Notes under the pieces: generated by a model
Seen by the model: only the letters and a program-made list of their open reading frames with translations
Database searches by the model: none
Told to the model about the DNA's origin: nothing
Position numbers and translations under genes: made by a program
Shown: positions 7,322 through 15,238 of the stretch, piece by piece
How positions within the stretch are numbered: the first letter of the stretch is position 1
How the letters are laid out: each line of letters begins with the position of its first letter
DNA from: Butyrivibrio sp.
GTDB taxonomy: Bacteria > Bacillota > Clostridia > Lachnospirales > Lachnospiraceae
DNA: 24,732 bases
NCBI RefSeq assembly: GCF_015056685.1
Contig: NZ_SVFW01000055.1
Coordinates: 1-24,732 of the forward strand
Direction: 5' to 3'

Positions 7322-8917
7322 ATGACTATAAATGTGAAAACTATAACTCTATCAATATTTGCAGCAATTGTGCTAACGGGATGTCATGGTTCTAAAGGTG
7401 GAAGTGAGTTTAATATACCGGAATCATTTGATGAATCGAAAAATATAGAGATAACATTTTGGGCAAAAAATGATACAAATAAGGTCCAGACAGAGATATA
7501 CAATAAAGCGATAGATGACTTTGAGAATATATATCCGAACATAACTGTGAATATGAGACTGTATACGGATTATGGCAAGATCTATAATGACGTAATCACG
7601 AATATATCAACCAATACAACACCGAATGTTTGTATCACATATCCTGATCATATTGCAACATATATGACCGGAAGTAATACGGTGGTACCGCTTGATGGCT
7701 TATTTGCAGATGAGAAATATGGACTTGGCGGAAGTGAAGTTAAGTTTGATTCTGTGAGAGCTGATGAGATCGTGCCTGAGTTTTTGGATGAATGCATGAT
7801 CGGAGATCATCACTATGCAATTCCTTATATGAGATCTACTGAGGCCTGTTATGTGAACAAGACTTATGTAGAGGCTCTTGGATATGAGCTTCCTGAGACA
7901 CTTACCTGGGATTTTGTGTGGGAAGTCTCAGAAAAGGCCATGGAAAAAAATGCCGATGGGACCTTTAAGATAAACGGGCAGCAGGTAATGATCCCATTTA
8001 TCTATAAGTCAACAGACAACATGATGATCCAGAGTCTTAAGCAGCTTGGAGCAGATTATTCAGATGCTGATGGGAACATTTTACTTTTTAATGACAGCAC
8101 AAGAGAAATTCTCAGAACTGTAGCAGAGCATACAAAGAACGGCGCTTTTTCCACATTTAAGATCTCGGGATATCCTGCGAACTTCTTAAATGCAGGACAG
8201 TGCATATTTGCTATTGACTCAACAGCAGGTGCAACCTGGATGGGAAGCGATGCTCCACTTGTTGATATTGCAGAAGACAAGCTTGTGGATTTTGAGACAA
8301 AAGTCATGACTATTCCTCAGTATGATCCGTCAAACCCCAGAATGATCTCACAGGGACCGTCAGTGTGTGTCTTTAATAAGACGGACTCACAGGAAGTCCT
8401 TGCTTCGTGGCTTTTTGCGCAATATCTTTTGACTAATGACGTGCAGATTGCTTACTCAGAGACAGAAGGCTATGTTCCTGTCACATTAAAGGCCCAGAAT
8501 GCACCTGAATATCAGGATTATATTGCCAAGGCCGGGACTGATGACAATGAGCATTATCAGGTAAAAATAGATGCTGCGAAGCTCCTTATGAACAACACCG
8601 AGAACACTTTTGTCACACCGGTGTTTAATGGCTCCACATCTGTAAGAGACGCGGCAGGACAGCTTATAGAAAATGTTACCAAAGCGGTTCGAAGAAAGAA
8701 AACAGTTGATGATAAATTCATTGATGACCTCTATGAGGAAGTGAAATCTCTTTATCATCTGGATCAGGGAAGTACCGGCTCTGCAAATAGCGGTCAGAAA
8801 AAAAATCTCGGGCCACTTCCAACTGAATCGGTGGCATTCTTAAGCCTGCTTGTAATTGCCTGGGTTCTTATAGGAACTTTTGCCTTAAAAGATAAATTAA
8901 AGAATAAAACCAAATAA
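7322..8917 (+). CDS. Sugar ABC transporter substrate-binding lipoprotein with C-terminal membrane segment
   Basis: Extracellular solute-binding protein, family 1 type. I choose ATG 7322 (531 residues) because GGAG lies 8 nt upstream and the product then begins with a clean lipoprotein signal ending in LTGC (lipidated C21); an in-frame ATG at 7286 lies inside the palindrome and has no ribosome site. The body (about 30-480) has the expected features: ITFWAKND early, a PNVCITYP strand, IPYMRSTEACYVNK and a C-terminal lobe. Unusually, residues about 503-523 form a further hydrophobic helix followed by KDKLKNKTK, predicting a second, C-terminal membrane anchor; at 531 residues it is longer than most CUT1 binding proteins. 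It is the last gene of the transporter operon, downstream of the palindrome. Confidence 0.9.
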   Translation: MTINVKTITLSIFAAIVLTGCHGSKGGSEFNIPESFDESKNIEITFWAKNDTNKVQTEIYNKAIDDFENIYPNITVNMRLYTDYGKIYNDVITNISTNTTPNVCITYPDHIATYMTGSNTVVPLDGLFADEKYGLGGSEVKFDSVRADEIVPEFLDECMIGDHHYAIPYMRSTEACYVNKTYVEALGYELPETLTWDFVWEVSEKAMEKNADGTFKINGQQVMIPFIYKSTDNMMIQSLKQLGADYSDADGNILLFNDSTREILRTVAEHTKNGAFSTFKISGYPANFLNAGQCIFAIDSTAGATWMGSDAPLVDIAEDKLVDFETKVMTIPQYDPSNPRMISQGPSVCVFNKTDSQEVLASWLFAQYLLTNDVQIAYSETEGYVPVTLKAQNAPEYQDYIAKAGTDDNEHYQVKIDAAKLLMNNTENTFVTPVFNGSTSVRDAAGQLIENVTKAVRRKKTVDDKFIDDLYEEVKSLYHLDQGSTGSANSGQKKNLGPLPTESVAFLSLLVIAWVLIGTFALKDKLKNKTK

Positions 8918-8921
8918 GTGT

Positions 8922-8949
8922 TTGTATTTTATTTATTATTTAGTATAAT
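8922..8949 (+). promoter_or_regulatory. Promoter of the OB-fold lipoprotein gene
   Basis: TTGTAT (8922-8927) and a perfect TATAAT (8944-8949) are spaced 16 nt apart, 68 nt before the chosen start codon. Confidence 0.7.
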
Positions 8950-8968
8950 TTCCTTGTTTGGTATTGTT

Positions 8969-8989
8969 AGACATCGATAGTAGATGTCT
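8969..8989 (+). promoter_or_regulatory. 5' UTR stem-loop
   Basis: A perfect 7-bp stem, AGACATC/GATGTCT, with a 7-nt loop lies between the promoter and the ribosome site of the lipoprotein gene. No T-tract follows, so it is not a terminator. It may stabilise the 5' end of the message or be an operator; the symmetry is the only evidence. Confidence 0.4.
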
Positions 8990-9016
8990 CATAACTTTTT
9001 TATATGGAGGGATATT

Positions 9017-9823
9017 ATGAAAAAGACATTGGCAGTAGTTTTAACAATGGGTCTTGCTCTTTCATTCGTAGGATGTGGAAGCAAGGCAGCTACAGAGACT
9101 GCAGAGACAGCAACAGAGGCTGTATCAGAGGCAGTTGAGACAGCAACAGAAGCTGCATCAGAGGCAGCTGCAGAGGCAGTATCAGAGGCAGCAGAGGCTG
9201 TAGCAGATGATGCTAAGTCAGAAGGCGTTATGACATACGCTGAGTTCGCAGCAGCAGAGCTTGAGACAGAGGTTGTAGTTGAGACTTATGTACAGGCTAA
9301 GCAGTCATGGTGGGAAGACAAGGCAACATTCTACACACAGGATCAGGACGGCGCTTACTTTATCTACGAGATGGCTTGCTCAGAGGATGATTACAACAAG
9401 CTTACACCTGGAACAAAGATCAAGGTTACCGGTGTTAAGTCTGAGTGGTCTGGTGAAGTAGAGATCGTTGATGCAACATACGAGATCGAGGAAGGCAACT
9501 TTGTGGCAGAAGCTAAGGACGCTACAGATCTTCTTGGCAAGGATGAGCTCATTGACCTTCAGAACCAGCTTGTATCTTTCAAGGATATGACAGTTGAGTC
9601 TGTTACATTCAAGAACGAGCAGCCTGGAGATGACATCTATGTTACTCTTTCAAAGGATGGAGCAAGCTATGATTTCTGCCTTGAGTACTACTTAAATGGT
9701 AGCGACGAAGAGTTCTACAACCTTGTAAGTGGTCTTGAAGCAGGCACAGTAGTTGATGTTGAAGGATTCCTTTACTGGTACGAAGGTGCTAACCCACACA
9801 TCACAAAGGTTACAGTTAAATAA
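9017..9823 (+). CDS. Lipoprotein with 11-residue-repeat linker and OB-fold-like domain
   Basis: Start chosen at ATG 9017: GGAGGG lies 6 nt upstream and the product (268 residues) begins with a lipoprotein signal ending in FVGC (C20). The in-frame ATG at 8984 falls inside the 5' UTR stem-loop. Residues about 24-65 are an Ala/Glu/Thr-rich linker made of 11-residue units (ETATEAVSEAV, ETATEAASEAA, then a diverged copy), probably one long amphipathic helix. The rest (about 70-268) holds two similar beta-rich halves, each with a GTKIKVTG- or GTVVDVEG-like turn, typical of OB-fold modules. No catalytic motif is visible. It has its own promoter and terminator, and its strongly biased codon use suggests high expression. 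Function unknown; a surface-exposed binding protein is plausible. Confidence 0.8.
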   Translation: MKKTLAVVLTMGLALSFVGCGSKAATETAETATEAVSEAVETATEAASEAAAEAVSEAAEAVADDAKSEGVMTYAEFAAAELETEVVVETYVQAKQSWWEDKATFYTQDQDGAYFIYEMACSEDDYNKLTPGTKIKVTGVKSEWSGEVEIVDATYEIEEGNFVAEAKDATDLLGKDELIDLQNQLVSFKDMTVESVTFKNEQPGDDIYVTLSKDGASYDFCLEYYLNGSDEEFYNLVSGLEAGTVVDVEGFLYWYEGANPHITKVTVK

Positions 9824-9843
9824 TTTTGCTTTAGTAAGTAATG

Positions 9844-9871
9844 CCCCACAGCGTATGCTGTGGGGTTTTTT
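9844..9871 (+). terminator. Rho-independent terminator of the lipoprotein gene
   Basis: A perfect 9-bp stem, CCCCACAGC/GCTGTGGGG, with a GTAT loop is followed by TTTTTT, 20 nt after the stop codon. Confidence 0.95.
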
Positions 9872-9878
9872 CATTTTA

Positions 9879-9887
9879 TGATATACT
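9879..9887 (+). promoter_or_regulatory. Candidate extended -10 promoter for the FRG-NUDIX unit
   Basis: TGATATACT (TG at 9879-9880, TATACT at 9882-9887) lies 8 nt past the terminator T-tract and 37 nt before the FRG start. No good -35 is seen, which is acceptable for an extended -10 promoter. Confidence 0.45.
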
Positions 9888-9923
9888 TATTCTGACTGGA
9901 GATATTACTGAAAGGGACATGTG

Positions 9924-10727
9924 ATGATAAAAGAGATACATATAGATACATTGGAAGAGCTGTTGCCTCTTTTGACAGAGCAAGAGTACAGGCCTGACCT
10001 TGACAGGAACAGAAGTCCATACGTATATCGTGGAATGTCGGATTCATCCTTCAAGATGTACACGAGCCTTAGCAGAAACTGTAAGGGCCTTCAAAAGCAG
10101 CTTGAGCCGGCGATACTAGAAAACTTTGCCAAATATGCCATAAATGATGAGCCTTCAATAGGCCATTCCGTCTGGAGGCAGATGATCCTCGGGCAGCACT
10201 ACGGGCTTCCTACAAGGCTTCTTGACTGGACGCAGTCAGCACTTGTTGGACTTAACTTTGCAACTACAGAGGAAAACCTTGAGGAAATGGACAAGCATGA
10301 CTGCATGGTCTGGAGGATCAATATGTCAGAGCTTGTTGATCACCTTCCTGAACCTTACAAGTACGCGGTGAACAGAAAGCATTCAACCATTTTTACCGTG
10401 GACATGCTAAAAGAACTGACGGGAAACAGCCTAAAGCAGTACGATACTGATATGGGAGACTCTTCCATGGTAATAATCGAGCCCCCATCACTTAATCAGA
10501 GGATCATAAACCAGCATTCATTCTTCGCTGTAGTACCAACAGGAATCACAGATATTGAGAAATTCCTTTCGGACAACACAGAAGATACTGTCAAATATAT
10601 TATTGATAAGAAACTCAGATGGCGCGTCAGAGATATGCTCGATCAGCTCAATATGAGTGAGCGTATTGTTTACCCGGGCCTTGAAGGCCTTTCAAAGTGG
10701 ATTGCCCGCCATTATTATGTAAAATAA
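9924..10727 (+). CDS. FRG-domain protein
   Basis: A 267-residue protein whose first half is an FRG domain: YVYRG (33-37), a spaced SLSR segment, and the hallmark QHYGLPTRLLDWT (91-103) followed by LVGLNFA. Start at ATG 9924 is preferred over the adjacent GTG at 9921 because AAAGGGA sits 6 nt upstream of the ATG. FRG domains are of uncertain biochemistry and are often met in accessory, phage-related or defence-associated genes. No partner domain, signal peptide or membrane segment is seen, so it is probably cytoplasmic. An 18-nt gap separates it from the NUDIX gene, suggesting co-transcription. Confidence 0.85.
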   Translation: MIKEIHIDTLEELLPLLTEQEYRPDLDRNRSPYVYRGMSDSSFKMYTSLSRNCKGLQKQLEPAILENFAKYAINDEPSIGHSVWRQMILGQHYGLPTRLLDWTQSALVGLNFATTEENLEEMDKHDCMVWRINMSELVDHLPEPYKYAVNRKHSTIFTVDMLKELTGNSLKQYDTDMGDSSMVIIEPPSLNQRIINQHSFFAVVPTGITDIEKFLSDNTEDTVKYIIDKKLRWRVRDMLDQLNMSERIVYPGLEGLSKWIARHYYVK

Positions 10728-10745
10728 ATTAAAGAGAGAATTGCC

Positions 10746-11405
10746 ATGAGTGGATACAACATTAAAAAAGACCAGGTAGAAACAGTACTGGATAAAAAGT
10801 TTTTGAGATTATACGACCTTCATTATGAAGAGGGAAGACATTATTTCGATGCTTCCAGGAGACCTCTTGAAGAGCTTGCAGCTTCCATGACAGAGGAAGA
10901 ATTTAAAAAAATGATCCCTGATGCGGTAAGCTGCTTTGTAATAATAGAAAAAGAGGGGAAGGAGCCTGAGCTTCTTTTATCCTATGAATACAGGTATCCG
11001 ACCGGAAGATTTCTTTTAGGAGTGCCGGCAGGACTGGTTGATCCTGAAGATAAGGCAAAAGAGAATCCGCTTCTTGAAACAGCTAAAAGAGAGATATTTG
11101 AAGAGACAGGAATAACAGTCAGGGGTGACATAGACAAAATGTCAGTTGTGAACCCGCTTGTTTTCAGTACTCCCGGAATGACAGATGAAAGTAACGGTCT
11201 TGTTTCTGTAGTTTTGCGCGACCCTGACTTATCTAAAATGACTCAGGACGGAGCATTGGGACAGGAATGTTTTGACGGATTTGTTTTTGTCACAAAAGAA
11301 AAAGCGCGTAAACTCTTAAAAGACGGAGTTGATGATAACGGACATTTTTATTCAGTTTATACATGGGCAGCAATGATGTACTTTTTGTCTGACATGTGGA
11401 AATGA
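10746..11405 (+). CDS. NUDIX hydrolase, ADP-ribose pyrophosphatase-like
   Basis: A 219-residue protein with a NUDIX box formed by PAGLVDPED (94-102), a short insertion, and REIFEETGI (115-123), giving the metal-binding glutamates E116, E119 and E120. Spacing between the two halves of the box is a few residues longer than canonical. A VPAG turn just before the box is typical of nucleoside-diphosphate-sugar (ADP-ribose type) pyrophosphatases, though the substrate is not certain. Residues 1-60 form an N-terminal extension. It follows the FRG gene closely and precedes the large lipoprotein by 30 nt. Confidence 0.88.
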   Translation: MSGYNIKKDQVETVLDKKFLRLYDLHYEEGRHYFDASRRPLEELAASMTEEEFKKMIPDAVSCFVIIEKEGKEPELLLSYEYRYPTGRFLLGVPAGLVDPEDKAKENPLLETAKREIFEETGITVRGDIDKMSVVNPLVFSTPGMTDESNGLVSVVLRDPDLSKMTQDGALGQECFDGFVFVTKEKARKLLKDGVDDNGHFYSVYTWAAMMYFLSDMWK

Positions 11406-11435
11406 TGTCTAATTGTTTATGAAAAGAGGGGAATT

Positions 11436-13055
11436 ATGAAAAAGAAATTTTTGGCATTACTTACAAGTTTAGCTTTAGTATCATCTTTGGTTATTGGCTG
11501 CGGAAAGCAGGAGAACACAGACGGTGCAACTGATGCTGCATCACAAGAGGAGAGTGTCCAGGAAACTGCAGAAAGTGAAAAGGCTTCTATTGAGCTTGCC
11601 GGAACCCTGGATTTTGGATGGGCTGTAGATCATATTTCAGATGAGGATTTTGGTGAAATGGCTCAGATCCTTGACGATGAGGCAATAGAAGATCTGCCTG
11701 GTGACAGCAGATTCCAGAGAGTTTACGGTGATCTTAGCATGGAAGTCAGCGTGTGGGATCTTCTTAGCGTCGGAGAGGGCAACAAGGACTATAACGACTA
11801 TGGAACAGTGATCGTTACAGGCTCAGGGAAGACCAAAACAGTCTTCCCTGAAGTAAGACATGGGAGATGCCCGGCGGTAAATGCTGATTTTGATGAAAAT
11901 ACAATGTGGCTTGTGGGCGAGGCTATTTCAGAAAATGGCGTGTATGCAGAGATTCCGTATCTCTTTACAATTGATTCAGCAGGTGCTGAGTTAATTTATG
12001 CTGTTGATCCTGTTCTTGTTCAGAATAAGCTTCTTGAAATGCTTTCTGTAGAGTCAGATGACAGCACTATCTCTTTTAACTATGACGGAGATAAGCTCTA
12101 CAGTATTGAGAATCCGGGAAATGTTACAAACATCTGTCTTGGTGATCACATCAGCTACTATTTAAACTCAGGTAATGACCTGATGGTGAAGGTTACTCCT
12201 GGTATTAAAGTCTCAGGAAACGATGATATCAGCTACGACAACATGCCTACATTTATTGCAACCGTGGTGCCGTCTATGGGTAGCGAGGGTGTATACGATG
12301 ACTTTGAATTAAAGGCGCTTTCAGCTCTTTCTTATAACAAAGTTGACCTTGATAATCCAACAGCTCTCGATGATGCTATTTCATCAGCAATATTTAAGTC
12401 CAATGCTGGTGTTTATTACGAAGGCGAGCTTGCTGCAGAAGGCCATATCCTTATGAGCAGTGAAGAAGAGGGGCCTCAGGTTAAAGCCTACGTTCTTTCA
12501 ATGTATGGTGAATATGAGTTCCAAAACGGAAACTTTGTTAAATGCGCAGGAAGCGGAGCTATTCCGACAGTTATCACGTTTGTCTTGAATGACTCCAAGG
12601 AATACACTATCGTGAGTTATGAAGAGGCTGAAGACGGAAGCGACTTTGTTCCTTCTATCAAGAAGATGTTCCCTGAGGATCTGTGGGCAAGATGCATATC
12701 AATTGAAGAAGATGATATGAGCGAGCTTGAAAAGATGGAGCGAGGTTACGCTGAAGAGTATGTAGAGAGCATCGGAAGAGAAAACGCAGAGATCGGCGAT
12801 TATGCAGACTTTGAGTACACTTATGATGATGCCTACAATATATCTGAAAAGGCTGCAAATGCCATGCTTGAAGCTCAGAGCACAGATCCTTTGGTCGGAA
12901 AATGCCCTATGTGGTATGGAGATCGCGAGGTCGTGGAAGAAGGAATCAGATACTTATACAAAAAAGAGTATGATGAGGCAGCAAAGAAAGTTATTTTCAG
13001 CAAAGTAGAGCAGGAGTCAGGAAAAGTGGTTGAATCCGCTGAGTACGATGCATGA
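11436..13055 (+). CDS. Large lipoprotein with BlaR1-tail-like C-terminal domain
   Basis: A 539-residue protein starting after a GAGGGG ribosome site, with a signal peptide ending in VIGC (lipidated C22) and an acidic linker to about residue 50. The central region (50-300) is not recognised. Residues about 308-455 (AISSAIF...AEGHIL..., YGEYEFQNGNF, SGSGAIPTVITF, SIKKMFPEDLW, EEYVESIGR) resemble, from memory, the extracellular C-terminal region found after the transmembrane part of clostridial M56/BlaR1-like proteins. No protease HEXXH motif is present. The C terminus (465-539) is Lys/Glu-rich. The next gene, 32 nt on, is an orphan LytTR regulator, so the pair may act in envelope sensing; this is inference. 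Confidence 0.7.
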   Translation: MKKKFLALLTSLALVSSLVIGCGKQENTDGATDAASQEESVQETAESEKASIELAGTLDFGWAVDHISDEDFGEMAQILDDEAIEDLPGDSRFQRVYGDLSMEVSVWDLLSVGEGNKDYNDYGTVIVTGSGKTKTVFPEVRHGRCPAVNADFDENTMWLVGEAISENGVYAEIPYLFTIDSAGAELIYAVDPVLVQNKLLEMLSVESDDSTISFNYDGDKLYSIENPGNVTNICLGDHISYYLNSGNDLMVKVTPGIKVSGNDDISYDNMPTFIATVVPSMGSEGVYDDFELKALSALSYNKVDLDNPTALDDAISSAIFKSNAGVYYEGELAAEGHILMSSEEEGPQVKAYVLSMYGEYEFQNGNFVKCAGSGAIPTVITFVLNDSKEYTIVSYEEAEDGSDFVPSIKKMFPEDLWARCISIEEDDMSELEKMERGYAEEYVESIGRENAEIGDYADFEYTYDDAYNISEKAANAMLEAQSTDPLVGKCPMWYGDREVVEEGIRYLYKKEYDEAAKKVIFSKVEQESGKVVESAEYDA

Positions 13056-13087
13056 TAAAACGTAAACGAACATAATTGGGGGATGCA

Positions 13088-13789
13088 ATGTACAGAGTCG
13101 CAATATGTGATGATGAAAAAAGCTCTGCTGCTGAGGCGGCCGGACTTTTGGAAAAATACAAAAGATCAAAGCCAGGGCTGGAATTTAAGCTTGATATTTT
13201 TAACTCATCCATAGAGCTTTTGGGGGCAATGGAAAAAGAGAGCTATGACATTTATCTTTTGGATATATATATTGATAAGATGAATGGCATAGAAATTGCT
13301 GATACCATAAGGAAACGTGACTATAGCGGTCATATCATATTTATGACTACTTCCAATGCCTTCTACAAAGAGGCGTTCAGGATCCGCGCTGTGCATTATC
13401 TGGAAAAACCTATCCTTGAGGAGGAGTTTTTTTCAGCAATGGACAGGGTTTGTGTGGAAGAGGAAGCGAAGTTCCTTACAGTGAGGGATAGCGGCGAAGT
13501 GAGCAGGATTCCTGTGGACGAGATACTTTATATTCAGTCTGAGGACCACTACAAGAGAATCCTGACGGAGAAAAAGAGCTATCTGGTAAGGAGTACCATG
13601 CAGATGCTCATGGACGATCTGGGTGATGTGCCGTATTTTTATCTTCTGGGTAAAAATGTCATCATCAATTTAAAGAAGGTGCTCAGAATTACCAAGATAG
13701 TGATCGTTATGGAAGACGGAACGGAGTTTTCAGTTCCAAGAGGAACCTACAGAGTGATAAGCGAACTTGTTTTGAAGTATAGTTTCTAA
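13088..13789 (+). CDS. LytTR-family response regulator
   Basis: A 233-residue regulator. The receiver (1-120) keeps D8 and D9, phosphoacceptor D59 (YLLDIYID), T87 and K107. The LytTR DNA-binding domain (about 128-233) contains TVRDSGEVSRIPVDEILYI and FYLLGKNVIINL. ATG 13088 is preferred over an upstream in-frame TTG at 13076 because a GGGGGA ribosome site lies directly before it. No histidine kinase gene adjoins, although most LytTR regulators are paired with one. It lies 32 nt after the lipoprotein gene and may share its transcript. Confidence 0.9.
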   Translation: MYRVAICDDEKSSAAEAAGLLEKYKRSKPGLEFKLDIFNSSIELLGAMEKESYDIYLLDIYIDKMNGIEIADTIRKRDYSGHIIFMTTSNAFYKEAFRIRAVHYLEKPILEEEFFSAMDRVCVEEEAKFLTVRDSGEVSRIPVDEILYIQSEDHYKRILTEKKSYLVRSTMQMLMDDLGDVPYFYLLGKNVIINLKKVLRITKIVIVMEDGTEFSVPRGTYRVISELVLKYSF

Positions 13790-13797
13790 AATATTCG

Positions 13798-13826
13798 TTG
13801 ACACTGCCTGAAAAAGAAAATAAGAT
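13798..13826 (+). promoter_or_regulatory. glnA promoter
   Basis: A perfect TTGACA (13798-13803) and TAAGAT (13821-13826) with a 17-nt spacer. Expected transcription start is about 13833, leaving a 75-nt leader containing the hairpins described next. Confidence 0.8.
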
Positions 13827-13837
13827 AATAACCATAG

Positions 13838-13893
13838 TGGCAAGGGCGCCAAAACAATGATCTGAGTAATCGTTTGTTTTGTGCGCCATTTTT
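13838..13893 (+). promoter_or_regulatory. glnA leader: alternative hairpins and terminator, probable ANTAR antitermination site
   Basis: The terminator form pairs 13845-13849 (GGCGC), 13850-13855 and 13856-13861 with 13869-13874, 13876-13881 and 13883-13887 around the loop CTGAGTA, with two single-base bulges, and ends in ATTTTTG. A competing small hairpin, TGGC (13838-13841), hexaloop AAGGGC, GCCA (13848-13851), uses the same bases as the foot of the terminator, so the two are mutually exclusive. The hexaloop has A at position 1 and G at position 4, as reported for ANTAR targets. The second hairpin of the usual pair would be the upper terminator stem, but its 7-nt loop does not fit that consensus. 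The ANTAR gene lies just after glnA. Confidence 0.6.
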
Positions 13894-13907
13894 GTTAGGA
13901 GGGAAAA

Positions 13908-15224
13908 ATGAGCAAGTATACCAGAGAGGATATCATACGTATTGTTGACGAAGAGGATGTAGCTTTTATCAGGCTCCAGTTCTGCGATCTTTTCGGAGTT
14001 CCCAAGAATATAGCGATTCCTTCAAGCGGACTTGAAAAGGCTCTTGATAACAAGTATGCCTTTGACGGAATTTCTGTTGAGGGATTTGTCAGAAATGAAG
14101 AGAGTGATATGTATCTTTATCCTGATCTTGATAGCTTTGATATATATCCTTGGAGACCACAGGCAGGAAAGGTGGCCCGTATGTTCTGCAACGTCTACGC
14201 TGCAGATAACAAGCCTTTTTCAGGTGATCCAAGACACGTTTTAAAACAGGTAGTTGAAAAGGCTAATGGAATGGGACTTAACATAAAGGTAAATCCGCTT
14301 CCGGAGTTCTTTTTATTTGATTACGACGACAACGGCCAGCCTACTACAGGCACCAAGGAAAGGGCCGGATATTTTGATGTTGCGCCTCTCGACCAGGGCG
14401 AGAATGTCAGAAGAGAGATCATCCTTAATCTCGAAGAGATGGGCTTTAATATTTCGTCCTCACATCACGAAATTGCGCCTGCTCAGCATGAGATCCAGTT
14501 TGGCGGAGAAGAAGCTGTAAGAGCAGCTGATATGGTCATGACTTTCAGAATGGCAGTTAAGACTATTGCCAAAAAGCACGGCCTCTATGCCACATTTATG
14601 CCAAAGCCTGTGGAAGGCATAAGTGGCTCCGGAATGCATATGAGCTTTATTGCAGAGGATAAAGATGGAAAGAATATCTTTGCAGGTGAAAGCGGAGCCC
14701 TATCCGAGACTGCAAAACAGTTTGTTGCAGGTATTCTCTATCATGTAAAGGGAATGACTCTCATAACTAACCCTATTGTAAATTCCTATAAGAGATTAGT
14801 GCCCGGGTATGATGCGCCTGTTGATATATCCTGGTCTTCAAATTCGGCAAACAGAAGCGCACTTATACGCATATCGAGTGATCTTGACCTAAATCCTCAG
14901 GTTGAAGTAAGAAATCCCGACGCAACCTGTAACCCATATCTTGCCATAGCTCTTTTGCTGGCAGCAGGTCTTGATGGTATTGAAAAGAAAATGACACCAC
15001 CTGAAGCTGTTTCCACAAGAAATGGCGGAGCAGAAAAAGAACTCGATGTCCTCCCCCTGACACTTGGAGAAGCAATTTATGCTTATCAGTCAGACTCTTT
15101 TGTAAAAGGAGTTCTTGGAGATGAAATCTACAACAAGGTGCTTACAGCCAAGAAGGCAGAGTGGAAGGAATTCAGAACCTGTGTAACAAAATGGGAAATT
15201 GATAAGTATCTCAATAATTTCTGA
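13908..15224 (+). CDS. glnA: Glutamine synthetase, type I-alpha
   Basis: Makes glutamine from glutamate, ammonia and ATP in the cytoplasm. The 438-residue length and motifs fit GSI-alpha: FDGISVEGFVR (52-62), metal and substrate ligands E133 (LPEFF), E188 (HHEIAP) and E195, the MPKPVEGISGSGMHMSF segment with H244, and KRLVPGYDAPVDISWS. R62 is the position tied to glutamine feedback inhibition in Bacillus GlnA. No adenylylation loop typical of GSI-beta is seen. The start follows a strong AGGAGGG site. Expression is probably controlled by leader antitermination, with the ANTAR gene 14 nt downstream in the same transcript. Confidence 0.95.
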   Translation: MSKYTREDIIRIVDEEDVAFIRLQFCDLFGVPKNIAIPSSGLEKALDNKYAFDGISVEGFVRNEESDMYLYPDLDSFDIYPWRPQAGKVARMFCNVYAADNKPFSGDPRHVLKQVVEKANGMGLNIKVNPLPEFFLFDYDDNGQPTTGTKERAGYFDVAPLDQGENVRREIILNLEEMGFNISSSHHEIAPAQHEIQFGGEEAVRAADMVMTFRMAVKTIAKKHGLYATFMPKPVEGISGSGMHMSFIAEDKDGKNIFAGESGALSETAKQFVAGILYHVKGMTLITNPIVNSYKRLVPGYDAPVDISWSSNSANRSALIRISSDLDLNPQVEVRNPDATCNPYLAIALLLAAGLDGIEKKMTPPEAVSTRNGGAEKELDVLPLTLGEAIYAYQSDSFVKGVLGDEIYNKVLTAKKAEWKEFRTCVTKWEIDKYLNNF

Positions 15225-15238
15225 TCGAGGCAGTTTGG

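Noticed and set aside
8984..9016. Upstream in-frame ATG for the OB-fold lipoprotein
   Set aside because: It falls inside the 5' UTR stem-loop, and GGAGGG correctly precedes the ATG at 9017, which begins the signal peptide.
9104..9202. 33-bp repeats as a CRISPR array or non-coding minisatellite
   Set aside because: The repeats are contiguous without spacers, in frame, and encode part of the lipoprotein.
13838..13893. glnA leader as a glutamine or other metabolite riboswitch
   Set aside because: The leader is only ~75 nt and shows no conserved aptamer core that I can recognise; the ANTAR explanation fits the adjacent gene better.
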